Origin: Streptomyces ortus
GTDB taxonomy: Bacteria; Actinomycetota; Actinomycetes; Streptomycetales; Streptomycetaceae
DNA length: 64,000 bases
Assembly: GCF_026341275.1 (NCBI RefSeq)
Contig: NZ_JAIFZO010000002.1
Location: forward strand, 3,502,118-3,566,117
Direction: 5' to 3'
Of this stretch, positions 31,189 through 38,727 are shown one piece after another. The position numbers and the translations under genes are program-made. How positions within the stretch are numbered: position 1 is the first letter of the stretch; each line of letters starts with the position of its first letter. Below the pieces are notes generated by a model, which searched no databases, was not told where the DNA came from, and was given only the letters and a program-made list of their open reading frames with translations.

Positions 31189-32628
31189 TCAGCGCCCGTA
31201 CGCTTCCAGCAGCCGCAGCCAGACCTCGCTGACAGTGGGAAACGCCGGAACCGCGTGCCAGAGCCGGTCCAGCGGCACCTCGCCGACGACCGCGATCGTC
31301 GCGGCGTGCAGCAGTTCAGCCACGTCGGGGCCGACGAGGGTGAAACCGACGATCACCTTGCGGTCCTCGTCGACGACCATGCGGGCGTGTCCCTGATAGC
31401 CCTCGGCATGCAGAGCCGAGCCCGCGACAGCACCGAGGTCGTGGTCCACGACACGGATCCGCAGGCCGGCGGCCTCGGCGGCAGCCGCGGTCAGTCCCAC
31501 CGACGCGATCTCCGGTTCGGTGAACACCACCTGCGGCACCGCACGCTCGTCCGCGGTGGCAGCATGCCTGCCCCATGGCTCGTCGTGCACCGCTTCGCCC
31601 TTGGCACGCGCCACGATGACATCACCGACGGCACGAGCCTGGTACTTGCCCTGATGCGTCAGCAGTACACGGCGGTTGACATCACCGGCCGCATACAGCC
31701 ATCCGTCGGCCGAGGGCTCCCCGGCCGGCCCGACCACCCGCAGCGTGTCGTCCACCGCGAGCCAGGAGCCCGGAGTCAGGCCGACCGCTCCCAGGCCGAT
31801 GTCCTGCGTGTTGGGCGTACGACCGACCGCGACGAGAACCTCGTCGGCCTCGACGCTCTCCCCGGTGGCGAGCGTGATGTGCACCGAACCGTCACCGTCA
31901 CGCTTCACGGACACGGCTTCCTCGCCGAGACGCACCTCGACACCGGCCTCCCGAAGTGCCACGGTGACCCGTTCACCGGCGAACGGCTCCGCGAGCGGCA
32001 GTACACCGTCACGCGCCAGCACCGTCACCGACGAGCCAAGACCGGCGAACGCCGTCGCCATCTCCGAGGCCACCACACCGCCGCCGATCACAGCGAGCCG
32101 CCCGGGCACCTCGCTCGCGGCAGCGGCCTCCCGGCTGCTCCACGGCGCCGCCTCACGCAGACCGTCGATGTCCGGCAGCAGCGCGGCGGTTCCCGTCGCG
32201 ATCACCACCGCGTGGCGCGCGGTCAACGTCGTCGTCGTACCGTCCTCGGCGGCCACCTCGACGGCTCGCTCGCCGCTGATCCGCCCCTGGCCCCGGTACA
32301 GCGCGATCCCCGCCGAGCTGAGCCAGGACGCCTGTCCGTCGTCCTTCCACTGTGAGGCGAAGGAGTCCCGACGGCGCAGCACGGCCGCGACATCCAGCTC
32401 ACCGCTCACCGCCTCACGCGCCCCCGGCACCTGCCGGGCGGCCCGGAGCGCAGCCGTGCTCCGCAGCAGCGCCTTGGTCGGCATGCAGGCCCAGTACGAA
32501 CACTCACCGCCGACCAGTTCGCGCTCGACGACGGCGGCAGTCAGTCCGCCCTGCACCACCCGGTCGGCGACGTTCTCGCCGACCGGTCCGGCGCCGATCA
32601 CGATGACGTCATAGACGTTCTCGCCCAT
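31189..32628 (-). CDS. NAD(P)/FAD-dependent disulfide oxidoreductase family protein
   Basis: A 479-residue pyridine-nucleotide disulfide oxidoreductase (lipoamide dehydrogenase/mercuric reductase family). The FAD motif VIVIGAGPVGENVADRV, the redox-active Cys pair in GGECSYWACMPTKALLR, the NAD-binding VIGGGVVASEMATAFAGLGS, the second FAD motif LYAAGDVNRRVLLTHQG and the C-terminal dimerisation domain are all present. The exact electron acceptor is unknown. It follows a small membrane protein gene by 1 nt, so the pair is an operon. A repeated GAAYGTTC operator precedes the operon. Confidence 0.93.
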   Translation of the reverse strand: MGENVYDVIVIGAGPVGENVADRVVQGGLTAAVVERELVGGECSYWACMPTKALLRSTAALRAARQVPGAREAVSGELDVAAVLRRRDSFASQWKDDGQASWLSSAGIALYRGQGRISGERAVEVAAEDGTTTTLTARHAVVIATGTAALLPDIDGLREAAPWSSREAAAASEVPGRLAVIGGGVVASEMATAFAGLGSSVTVLARDGVLPLAEPFAGERVTVALREAGVEVRLGEEAVSVKRDGDGSVHITLATGESVEADEVLVAVGRTPNTQDIGLGAVGLTPGSWLAVDDTLRVVGPAGEPSADGWLYAAGDVNRRVLLTHQGKYQARAVGDVIVARAKGEAVHDEPWGRHAATADERAVPQVVFTEPEIASVGLTAAAAEAAGLRIRVVDHDLGAVAGSALHAEGYQGHARMVVDEDRKVIVGFTLVGPDVAELLHAATIAVVGEVPLDRLWHAVPAFPTVSEVWLRLLEAYGR

Positions 32629-32629
32629 G

Positions 32630-33193
32630 TCACTCACCCTTCGAGGCGCGGCCCAGGCGCAGGGCCGAGATGAGGAAGAAGATCGCGCCAGGGATGGCGT
32701 AGCCGATCGCGCCGGACAGCGCGGGGTCGTCGGCGCCGGCCGAAGCGATGAACGATCCGCCCGCCAGGACCGAGATGCCGCCGCTGAGGATCATCGGCCA
32801 CTGGCCACCCATCTTGCGTCGGGGAACGGCCACGATCAGCTGGACCAGTCCGGCCACCACGGCCCACAGACCCCACACGCGCAGCACCGCCGGAATACCC
32901 GACGCACTCGCGACGGCCAGACCGATCGCCGTGGCGGAACTGACCGCGACGTTCACGTACAGCAGCGCGGGTGACCCCGTGCCCTTCGAAACCTTCGCGT
33001 CGTACACGGCCGCGCCCACATCGAACAGCGGGTACAGCACCAGAAGCGTCGCCACCACCGGGTTGATCTTCGATGCCATCGGAAGCAGCACCGCGGCCCA
33101 GACGATCGCGAACGCGAACCGGACGAAGTACAACCGCCGCAGGGCAGACGCGGTCCCGGCGACACCGGACGGAGCAGCAGCAACAGTGCTCAC
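32630..33193 (-). CDS. Small multi-pass membrane protein (DUF308-like)
   Basis: A 187-residue protein with about six hydrophobic helices (FVRFAFAIVWAAVLLPMAS, VVATLLVLYPLFDVGAAVYD, YVNVAVSSATAIGLAVAS, LWAVVAGLVQLIVAVP, GGISVLAGGSFIASAG, IGYAIPGAIFFLISALRLGR). The pattern resembles DUF308/HdeD-like proteins of unknown function. The start is taken at GTG 33193 behind AAAGG. It is translationally close (1 nt) to the FAD-disulfide reductase and may anchor or serve it. Two operator-like repeats lie 154-219 bp upstream. Confidence 0.75.
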   Translation of the reverse strand: MSTVAAAPSGVAGTASALRRLYFVRFAFAIVWAAVLLPMASKINPVVATLLVLYPLFDVGAAVYDAKVSKGTGSPALLYVNVAVSSATAIGLAVASASGIPAVLRVWGLWAVVAGLVQLIVAVPRRKMGGQWPMILSGGISVLAGGSFIASAGADDPALSGAIGYAIPGAIFFLISALRLGRASKGE

Positions 33194-33346
33194 AACGAAC
33201 CTTTCGATTGATACGGGGAGGTGAGGCGGGCTCGGCACGCTGTGCTGTCGGCCGCTTCGACCAGGGGGATGACCACTTCAGTCCGCTGAACGTGCGTGGT
33301 GTGCCGGACGGCCGCCAACGGCGAACCAACGGACACTCTTCCGCGG

Positions 33347-33412
33347 GACTGAATGTTCTGTCTCATCATCATGGCGACCGCGCCACAGGATGTCAAGACC
33401 GAACGTTCTACC
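33347..33412. promoter_or_regulatory. Repeated operator-like motif upstream of the FAD-reductase operon
   Basis: GACTGAATGTTCTGTC (33347-33362) and GACCGAACGTTCTACC (33397-33412) are the same motif 50 bp apart, about five helical turns. Each is centred on GAAYGTTC, a near or perfect palindrome. TetR-type repressors use such sites, and a TetR gene lies at 34078. The rest of 33194-33445 is non-coding. Confidence 0.55.
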
Positions 33413-33445
33413 TTGGAGCGCTACGAGGCTTGCCCGGCCCGCTCC

Positions 33446-33639
33446 CTACCGGCACACGGAATGCGTCCCGGTCCTGAGTGCCTGACGGTGGAGCGCGTCC
33501 AGTCGTTCCAGCACCGCCGCGGAGCCGGCCGCCAGCGAGAGTTGCACCGCGCAAGGGACGGGCCTGTCACGCAGTTGCTCGGTGCCTTTCAGTTCCCGCA
33601 GCAGCTCCGTGGTCAACTGATCGAGCCGCTCGCGGATCC
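33446..33639 (-). pseudogene. C-terminal remnant of an unidentified protein
   Basis: The minus strand is open for about 64 codons with strongly protein-like composition: IRERLDQLTTELLRELKGTE, then VQLSLAAGSAAVLERLDALH, then a stop. It has no start codon, and its upstream end coincides exactly with the beginning of the secY remnant on the other strand. The amphipathic helices suggest the dimerisation or ligand part of a MerR- or TetR-like regulator, but I cannot name the family. Confidence 0.45.
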
Positions 33640-33981
33640 CTGATCGTGTTCTTCGCGTTCTTCTATCTCGCGATCACCTTCAACCCGGACGAGGTCGCCG
33701 GAAACATGAAGCAGTACGGAGGCTTCATACCGGGAATCAGGGCCGGGCGGCCGACCGCCCAGTACCTGCACCACGTGCTCACCCGGATCACCTGGCCGGG
33801 CGCGCTGTATCTGGGACTGATCGCTCTCGTCCCCACCATCGCGCTGGCCGTGACGGGCGCGGGCCAGAACTTCCCGTTCGGCGGCACCAGCATTCTGATC
33901 ATCGTCGGGGTGGGCCTGGAGACGGTGAGGCAGATCGAGGGCCAGCTGCAACAGCGCACCTACGAAGGCTTCTTGCGCTGA
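33640..33981 (+). pseudogene. secY C-terminal remnant
   Basis: About 113 codons match the last part of the preprotein translocase channel subunit SecY: FFAFFYLAITFNPDEVAGNM, KQYGGFIPGIRAGRPTAQYL, ITWPGALYLGLIALVPTIAL and NFPFGGTSILIIVGVGLETV, ending QLQQRTYEGFLR as in full SecY. The first eight or so transmembrane helices are missing, and upstream codons in the frame are antisense to another gene fragment. It is not the housekeeping secY (no ribosomal-protein genes nearby), so it is a stub of a second copy. Confidence 0.85.
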
Positions 33982-34077
33982 GCCGCCTCGGCCACCTGGC
34001 GGACGGGGGGCAGGCACCGGTTTGCCCCCGCCGTACGCCTGTCCGTCCACCCATCACGTGGCACCTGTCATGGGCCG

Positions 34078-34713
34078 ATGGTGAGGGGAAACAACTCCGT
34101 ATCGGCCGCTGCCGGGTTGAGCAGCCGTGATCTCATCCTCGATGCGGCCCGTAGCCTCGTGTCAAGTCGTGGGTATGACGGCATGGCCATCTCGGACCTT
34201 TCCACGCAGTCCGGGTTGCCCGCCAGTTCCATCTACTACCACTTCGGCAACAAACTGGGCGTCCTGGCGGCGCTGCTCGACCGCACTTTCAACGAGCTGC
34301 ACGCGCTGTTCGCCCATCCCTCCTCCTTCGACGACCTCGAACCCCTCGACCGGTTCGAGGCCTGGTTCACCGCCGCGTGCGCCTCCCTCGACGAACGGCC
34401 CGACTACCTGCGCCTTCTGCTGGCGATCAGCGTGGGACCGCAGAAGGACGACGAGGTCGTACGGGCCACCGTGCGCCGCATCCGCGACTTCGCCCACGCT
34501 TCGTGGGTGGACGTCCTGACACCTGTCTTCGCACCCGGCGACGTCGCGGGCGACAAGGCCTTCATCGAGGAGCTGGCTGTCCTGGGGCGGGCCATGACTG
34601 ACGGGCTGTCACTGACGAACAGCTTCGACGGTATGAGCTACAGCTCGCACGTCGCACCCTTCGTCTCCTTGATCCGCGGCCTGGCGGACCGACGGGGCGG
34701 CGAGAAGGCGTAG
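34078..34713 (+). CDS. TetR/AcrR-family transcriptional regulator
   Basis: A 211-residue TetR-type regulator. The N-terminal helix-turn-helix is clear (LILDAARSLVSSRGYDGMAI, then LPASSIYYHFGNKLGVLAAL), followed by a helical ligand-binding domain of normal length with an acidic, aromatic core (FEAWFTAACASLDERPDYLR). The ATG at 34078 fits the N-terminal tail length of the family. Its targets may be the FAD-reductase operon, where a GAAYGTTC repeat is seen, or neighbours such as the M1 peptidase. The ligand is unknown. Confidence 0.92.
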   Translation: MVRGNNSVSAAAGLSSRDLILDAARSLVSSRGYDGMAISDLSTQSGLPASSIYYHFGNKLGVLAALLDRTFNELHALFAHPSSFDDLEPLDRFEAWFTAACASLDERPDYLRLLLAISVGPQKDDEVVRATVRRIRDFAHASWVDVLTPVFAPGDVAGDKAFIEELAVLGRAMTDGLSLTNSFDGMSYSSHVAPFVSLIRGLADRRGGEKA

Positions 34714-34750
34714 TCCCGCCACCGAGTCGGCAGCCCCCTGCAGGTTTCCG

Positions 34751-36142
34751 CTACAGGGCAGGCTTTCCCTTGGTGAACAGCCATGTCTGGAACAGCGAGT
34801 CGAGCTGCTTGCCCGAGATCTTCTCGGCGAGCCGGATGAAATCGTCGGTGTTCACGTTCCCGTGCCGGTTCTGCCGGGTCCATGCCGGGAGCAGTTCGAA
34901 GAACGCCTTGTCACCGATGCGTTCGCGCAGGACCTGGAGCGTCATCGCGCCGCGCTGGTAGACGGCTGAGGCGAACATCGTGTCGCGCTGCGGGTCGCCG
35001 ACGACCGTCTGCCAGAAGGCCGCGTCGGCGGGACGTGCGTTGTAGCCCGCCAGGAAGGCGTCGTGGGCGCTCTGGGTGCCCTTGTGTTCGCTCCACAGCC
35101 ACTGGGAGTAGGTCGCGAAGCCCTCGTTGAGCCAGATGTGCTTCCACTTCTCGACCGAGACGGAGTCGCCGAACCACTGGTGGGCGAGCTCGTGGACGAT
35201 GGTCGACTCACTGCGGACCGCGGAGTAGACCGGCTTGGTCTGGGTCTCCAGCGAGAAGCCGGCCTGCGGCATGTCGTCGACGATCGCGCCGGTCTCCTCG
35301 AAGGGATAGGGGCCGAAGATCTTCGACCAGTAGTCGGTGGCCTCCGCCGTGACCTCGTACACGTCGACGTTGTTGCTGTTCTCCAGGACGGGGTCGATGG
35401 CGACGTAGATCGGGGTGCCCGCCGGGGTGGTGCCCTGCCGCACGTTGAACCTGCCGATGGTGGCGGTCGCGAGATACGTCGCCATCGGCTTGCTCTCACG
35501 CCAGTGGGCGACGGTCCGGTTGCCCTTGTCGTACGTGCCGACCAGCCGGCCGTTGGAGACCCCGGTCAGGCCCTTGGGGGCCTTGATGCGGATGTCGAAG
35601 GTGGCCTTGTCGCCCGGGTGGTCGCTGGAGGGGAACCAGGTCGACGCGGCGTTGGGCTCGCAGGCGACGAAGACGCCGTCGGCGGTCTTCATCCAGCCGT
35701 AGTCGGAGCCGAAGACGATGGGGCCGCTCAGCGGCTCGGGCACGCCACCATAGGTGACGGTCACGGTGAACGTCCTGTTCTTGCGCAGGCTGTCGCGCGG
35801 GCTGACGCGGATCTCGTCGCCCTCGCGCGTGAACTTCGCCCGTCTGTCGTTCACCGCGATCTTCGTCACCTCCAGCTTCTGGAGGTCGAGGTCGAAGGAC
35901 GACAGGTTCTGGGTGGCGCGCGCGGTGATCGTGGTACGGCCGTCGAGGCGGTCGGTGTCGGGGTCGTACGCCACGTCGAGGCCGTAGTGGCGTACGTCGA
36001 AGCCGCCGTTGCCGAGCTGTGGGAAGTACGGGTCGCCGACGCCGTCGGCGCCCGGATGGGGCGCGGGTGCGGCGGCGATCAGGCAGAAGGAGGCGGCGGC
36101 TGTGGCCACCGCCCCCAGGCGTGCCGAACGGGAGAGGGTCAT
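34751..36142 (-). CDS. Secreted M1-family metallopeptidase
   Basis: A 463-residue M1 (gluzincin) aminopeptidase-like protein. An N-terminal signal peptide (SRSARLGAVATAAASFCLIA) indicates export. The beta-sandwich N-domain is followed by the catalytic HELAHQWFG (near residue 316) and the downstream Glu ligand in WLNEGFATYSQW; the canonical GAMEN exopeptidase loop is not evident, with MPQAGFSLETQT in that area. It lacks the long C-terminal helical domain of PepN, as in short Streptomyces homologues. The ATG at 36142 has a GAAGGGA site. Confidence 0.93.
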   Translation of the reverse strand: MTLSRSARLGAVATAAASFCLIAAAPAPHPGADGVGDPYFPQLGNGGFDVRHYGLDVAYDPDTDRLDGRTTITARATQNLSSFDLDLQKLEVTKIAVNDRRAKFTREGDEIRVSPRDSLRKNRTFTVTVTYGGVPEPLSGPIVFGSDYGWMKTADGVFVACEPNAASTWFPSSDHPGDKATFDIRIKAPKGLTGVSNGRLVGTYDKGNRTVAHWRESKPMATYLATATIGRFNVRQGTTPAGTPIYVAIDPVLENSNNVDVYEVTAEATDYWSKIFGPYPFEETGAIVDDMPQAGFSLETQTKPVYSAVRSESTIVHELAHQWFGDSVSVEKWKHIWLNEGFATYSQWLWSEHKGTQSAHDAFLAGYNARPADAAFWQTVVGDPQRDTMFASAVYQRGAMTLQVLRERIGDKAFFELLPAWTRQNRHGNVNTDDFIRLAEKISGKQLDSLFQTWLFTKGKPAL

Positions 36143-36214
36143 GAGTCGTCCCTTCGCGCATGTTCCGGTGAAACGGACAGGCAGACTCTGCACTCTCCTG
36201 AATAGGCGTGTACA

Positions 36215-36243
36215 TGACCTGGTGCCGGGTTTTTACCAAGTCA
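36215..36243. promoter_or_regulatory. Inverted repeat in the M1 peptidase/GH114 divergent gap
   Basis: TGACCTGGT and ACCAAGTCA form 9-bp arms (one mismatch) around an 11-bp spacer. It lies 73 bp before the M1 peptidase start and 250 bp before the GH114 gene, so it looks like an operator for the former. The 36143-36493 gap shows no gene. Confidence 0.5.
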
Positions 36244-36493
36244 TCAGCTTCTGCTGGGCAGTTGGCGTCTTCGAGTGCGGTGGTGAACGTTCCGCATCCG
36301 GATCCGGCCCGGTTGACATGGTGTGAGCCGCTCGGTTTACTCCCTGCAGCGCCAACATCGAACTCCTGGCGCCAGAGGTACGCCCAGCCGGTAGTGCGGT
36401 GCCCGCAACCGCAAGTCCGGACACAGTCGCCAGGACGGCCGCATCGCAGCGCAGTCCGAGGCGGGGACGTACCCCCATCCTCTGGAGCTCCAC

Positions 36494-37309
36494 ATGCCCC
36501 ACACCCATCGCGTGCGGTCCCGCAAGCTTGCCGTCGTGGCAGCGTCCCTGACGTGTGCCGTCGTCGGCGGCCTGCTCGTCTCCTCCAGCGCGAACGCCGC
36601 CCCGGCGGTGGAACTGCCGCCGGTCAACGCGTCCTTCGACTACCAGATCGGCCAGGCCTACACCCCCGCCGCCGGCGTCGGGGTGGTCTCCCGCGACCAC
36701 ACCGCCTCCCCCGCGGCCGGCCTGTACAACATCTGTTACGTCAACGCCTTCCAGGCCCAGCCGGGAGCCGAGAGCCAGTGGGGCGACCTGCTGCTGAAGG
36801 ACGCCGCCGGAAAGGTCGTCTACGACCCGGACTGGGACGAGGCCTTCCTCGACATCCGCACCGCCGACAAGCGCCGGCAGGTCGCCGCGAAGGTCAACGC
36901 CTGGATCGACACCTGTGCCGACAAGGGCTTCGACGCGGTCGAGCCCGACAACCTCGACTCCTTCACCCGGACCAACCTGATCAGCGAGAGCAACGCCAAG
37001 GCGTTCGTCAAACTGCTCGCGGACCACGCCCACGACAAGGGCCTGGCCATCGGCCAGAAGAACACCCCCCAACTCTCCACCTCGCGCTCCGCGACCGGAC
37101 TGGACTTCGCCGTCGCCGAGGAGTGCGGCGAGTGGAAGGAGTGCGGCGACTACACCGAGGGCTTCAACGACCACGTCATCGTGATCGAGTACAAGCAGAA
37201 GTACTTCGACGAGACGTGCGCCCAGTGGGGCGGTCGCCTCAGCGTCGTCCTGCGTGATGTGCTCGTCACCGCCCCCGGCAGCAGCGGATACGTGCGCAAG
37301 GCCTGCTGA
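36494..37309 (+). CDS. GH114-type secreted endo-alpha-1,4-polygalactosaminidase family protein
   Basis: A 271-residue secreted protein: signal peptide RSRKLAVVAASLTCAVVGGL with cleavage near ANAAPA, then a TIM-barrel of the GH114 family that cleaves polygalactosamine-type exopolysaccharide. Seen are FDYQIGQAYTPAAGVGVVSR, the first catalytic-region strand YNICYVNAFQAQPG, FLDIRTADKRRQVAAK, the VEPDNLDSF acidic motif and AVAEECGEWKECGDYTEGFN. The ATG has GGAG seven bases upstream. A 16-bp terminator follows. Biofilm or competitor exopolysaccharide is the likely substrate. Confidence 0.88.
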   Translation: MPHTHRVRSRKLAVVAASLTCAVVGGLLVSSSANAAPAVELPPVNASFDYQIGQAYTPAAGVGVVSRDHTASPAAGLYNICYVNAFQAQPGAESQWGDLLLKDAAGKVVYDPDWDEAFLDIRTADKRRQVAAKVNAWIDTCADKGFDAVEPDNLDSFTRTNLISESNAKAFVKLLADHAHDKGLAIGQKNTPQLSTSRSATGLDFAVAEECGEWKECGDYTEGFNDHVIVIEYKQKYFDETCAQWGGRLSVVLRDVLVTAPGSSGYVRKAC

Positions 37310-37352
37310 GTCCCGAGCCGGCCCCCGTGCCGCTCCCTGAGCGGACACGACC

Positions 37353-37387
37353 GGACGGGCCGGATCACGAGGTGATCCGGCCCGTCC
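37353..37387 (+). terminator. Strong hairpin after the GH114 gene
   Basis: GGACGGGCCGGATCAC and GTGATCCGGCCCGTCC form a perfect 16-bp stem with a 3-nt loop. The right arm is then repeated (see next entry), so several alternative pairings are possible. Confidence 0.78.
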
Positions 37388-37492
37388 CCCCGATCCGGCC
37401 CGTCCCCCCGATCCGGCACTCGACACTCGGCACCGGCCACCTTCGTACGGGGTCGCGTCGCCGTACTGACTGGTCGCGTCGCCGTACTGGCC
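37374..37492. repeat. Amplified terminator arm plus 21-bp repeat
   Basis: GATCCGGCCCGTCCCCCC occurs twice in tandem (37374-37391, 37392-37409) and a third copy begins at 37410. The first copy is the right arm of the GH114 terminator. Further on, GGTCGCGTCGCCGTACTG starts two 21-bp units (about 37451-37492) with a partial third. All lie between convergent genes. Confidence 0.85.
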
Positions 37493-37508
37493 GCCTCGCC
37501 GTACGTGC

Positions 37509-38714
37509 CTATGCGCCGGCGCGGGCCAGGGTCTCCAGGGGGCCGTCCAGGATCTCGCAGAAGGCGAGTTCGGCGGCTCCGATGAGCACCGCGTCGGCGC
37601 CCAGTTCCCCCACGCGCAGCCGCAGGTTCTCGCGGGAGGCCCGCAGGGCGATGCGGTTGATACGGCTGCGGATCTGGGCGGCCGAGCCGAGGTACACCTC
37701 GCGGAGCGTCCCGCCGAAGACGACCGTGCGCGGGTTGAGCACATTGACCAGGTTGGCCACGCCGATGCCGAGCCAGTCACCGATGTCGTGCAGGGCGGCA
37801 CGCGCCGCGATGTCGCCCCGGTCCGCCGCCTCGACGACGGCGTGCACGGCCTCCCGGCCGGTCGCCGACGGATCGCGCTGCGCGGCCTCCAGCAGGGCCC
37901 GCTCGCCCGCCTCCGCTTCGAGGCAGCCGAGCGCCCCGCAGCCGCAGGGTCTGCCGCCCCGCGGGTTGACGACCATGTGCCCGATCTCGCCGCCGTATCC
38001 CTGGTCGCCGGCCAGCAACTGGCCGCCGCTGATGACACCGCCGCCGATGCCGATGTCGCCGTGCAGGTACACGAGGTCCTGGCAGCCCGCCCCGGCTCCG
38101 CGCAGGTGTTCCGCGAGCGCGCCGAGGCTGGCCTCGTTGCCCACCGAGACGGGCAGGCCGAGGCCCAGCAGACGCATGAGGTCCTCGCCGAACTCCTCGT
38201 CCTCCCAGCCGAGATGGGGGGCGGCACGGACGAAACCGTCGGGTCGGCGCACCATCCCGCGGACAGCGGCGGCCACACCGACGCAGTAGGTGCCGTGCCC
38301 TGCCGCACCCACCATGTCCAGCGCGGCGCCGGCCAGGATCTCGGCCACCTTGCCCGCGTGCCGGGGCCCGGGAAGCACCGAGATCTCCCTGCGGTCGAGG
38401 AAGACCCCGCCCAGGCCGATACGGGCGGCGGCCAGCCGGTCCACTCCCACGTCGAAGCCGAGGACGTACACGCGGTCGGACTCGGGCCGTACGACCAGGG
38501 ACGGCCGGCCCGCCCGGCCGGTCTCACGGGGCAGTTCCTCGCGGACCAGGCCGGCCGAGCCCAGCTCGCTCACCAGACCCAGGATGGTGCTGCGGTTGAG
38601 CCCCATGCGCTCGGCCAGCACGGCACGGGACATGGATCCGCCGATGTGCACATGACGGAGCAGGGTGCCGAGGTTGTGCCGGCGGATCTCCTCCTGCGAG
38701 GGACCGGCTTTCAT
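37509..38714 (-). CDS. rok7B7: ROK-family transcriptional regulator, Rok7B7-like
   Basis: A 401-residue ROK repressor. The N-terminal winged helix (RHNLGTLLRHVHIGGSMSRA, LAERMGLNRSTILGLVSEL) is followed by a sugar-kinase-fold ROK domain with the zinc motif PCGCGALGCLEAEA. Its ATG at 38714 is 13 nt below the stop of the xylH-like permease gene, so it ends the sugar-uptake operon. In Streptomyces coelicolor, Rok7B7 lies beside xylFGH and affects xylose use, carbon control and antibiotics. The same arrangement here supports the name, though other sugar-ROK pairs look alike. Confidence 0.88.
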   Translation of the reverse strand: MKAGPSQEEIRRHNLGTLLRHVHIGGSMSRAVLAERMGLNRSTILGLVSELGSAGLVREELPRETGRAGRPSLVVRPESDRVYVLGFDVGVDRLAAARIGLGGVFLDRREISVLPGPRHAGKVAEILAGAALDMVGAAGHGTYCVGVAAAVRGMVRRPDGFVRAAPHLGWEDEEFGEDLMRLLGLGLPVSVGNEASLGALAEHLRGAGAGCQDLVYLHGDIGIGGGVISGGQLLAGDQGYGGEIGHMVVNPRGGRPCGCGALGCLEAEAGERALLEAAQRDPSATGREAVHAVVEAADRGDIAARAALHDIGDWLGIGVANLVNVLNPRTVVFGGTLREVYLGSAAQIRSRINRIALRASRENLRLRVGELGADAVLIGAAELAFCEILDGPLETLARAGA

Positions 38715-38727
38715 GGCACCCCAGACA

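Noticed and set aside
33640..33981. Functional second SecY
   Set aside because: Only the last helices remain and there is no start codon or signal for independent translation.
26600..34000. A prophage or transposon as the cause of the decay zone
   Set aside because: No integrase, transposase, terminal inverted repeats or tRNA attachment site could be seen.
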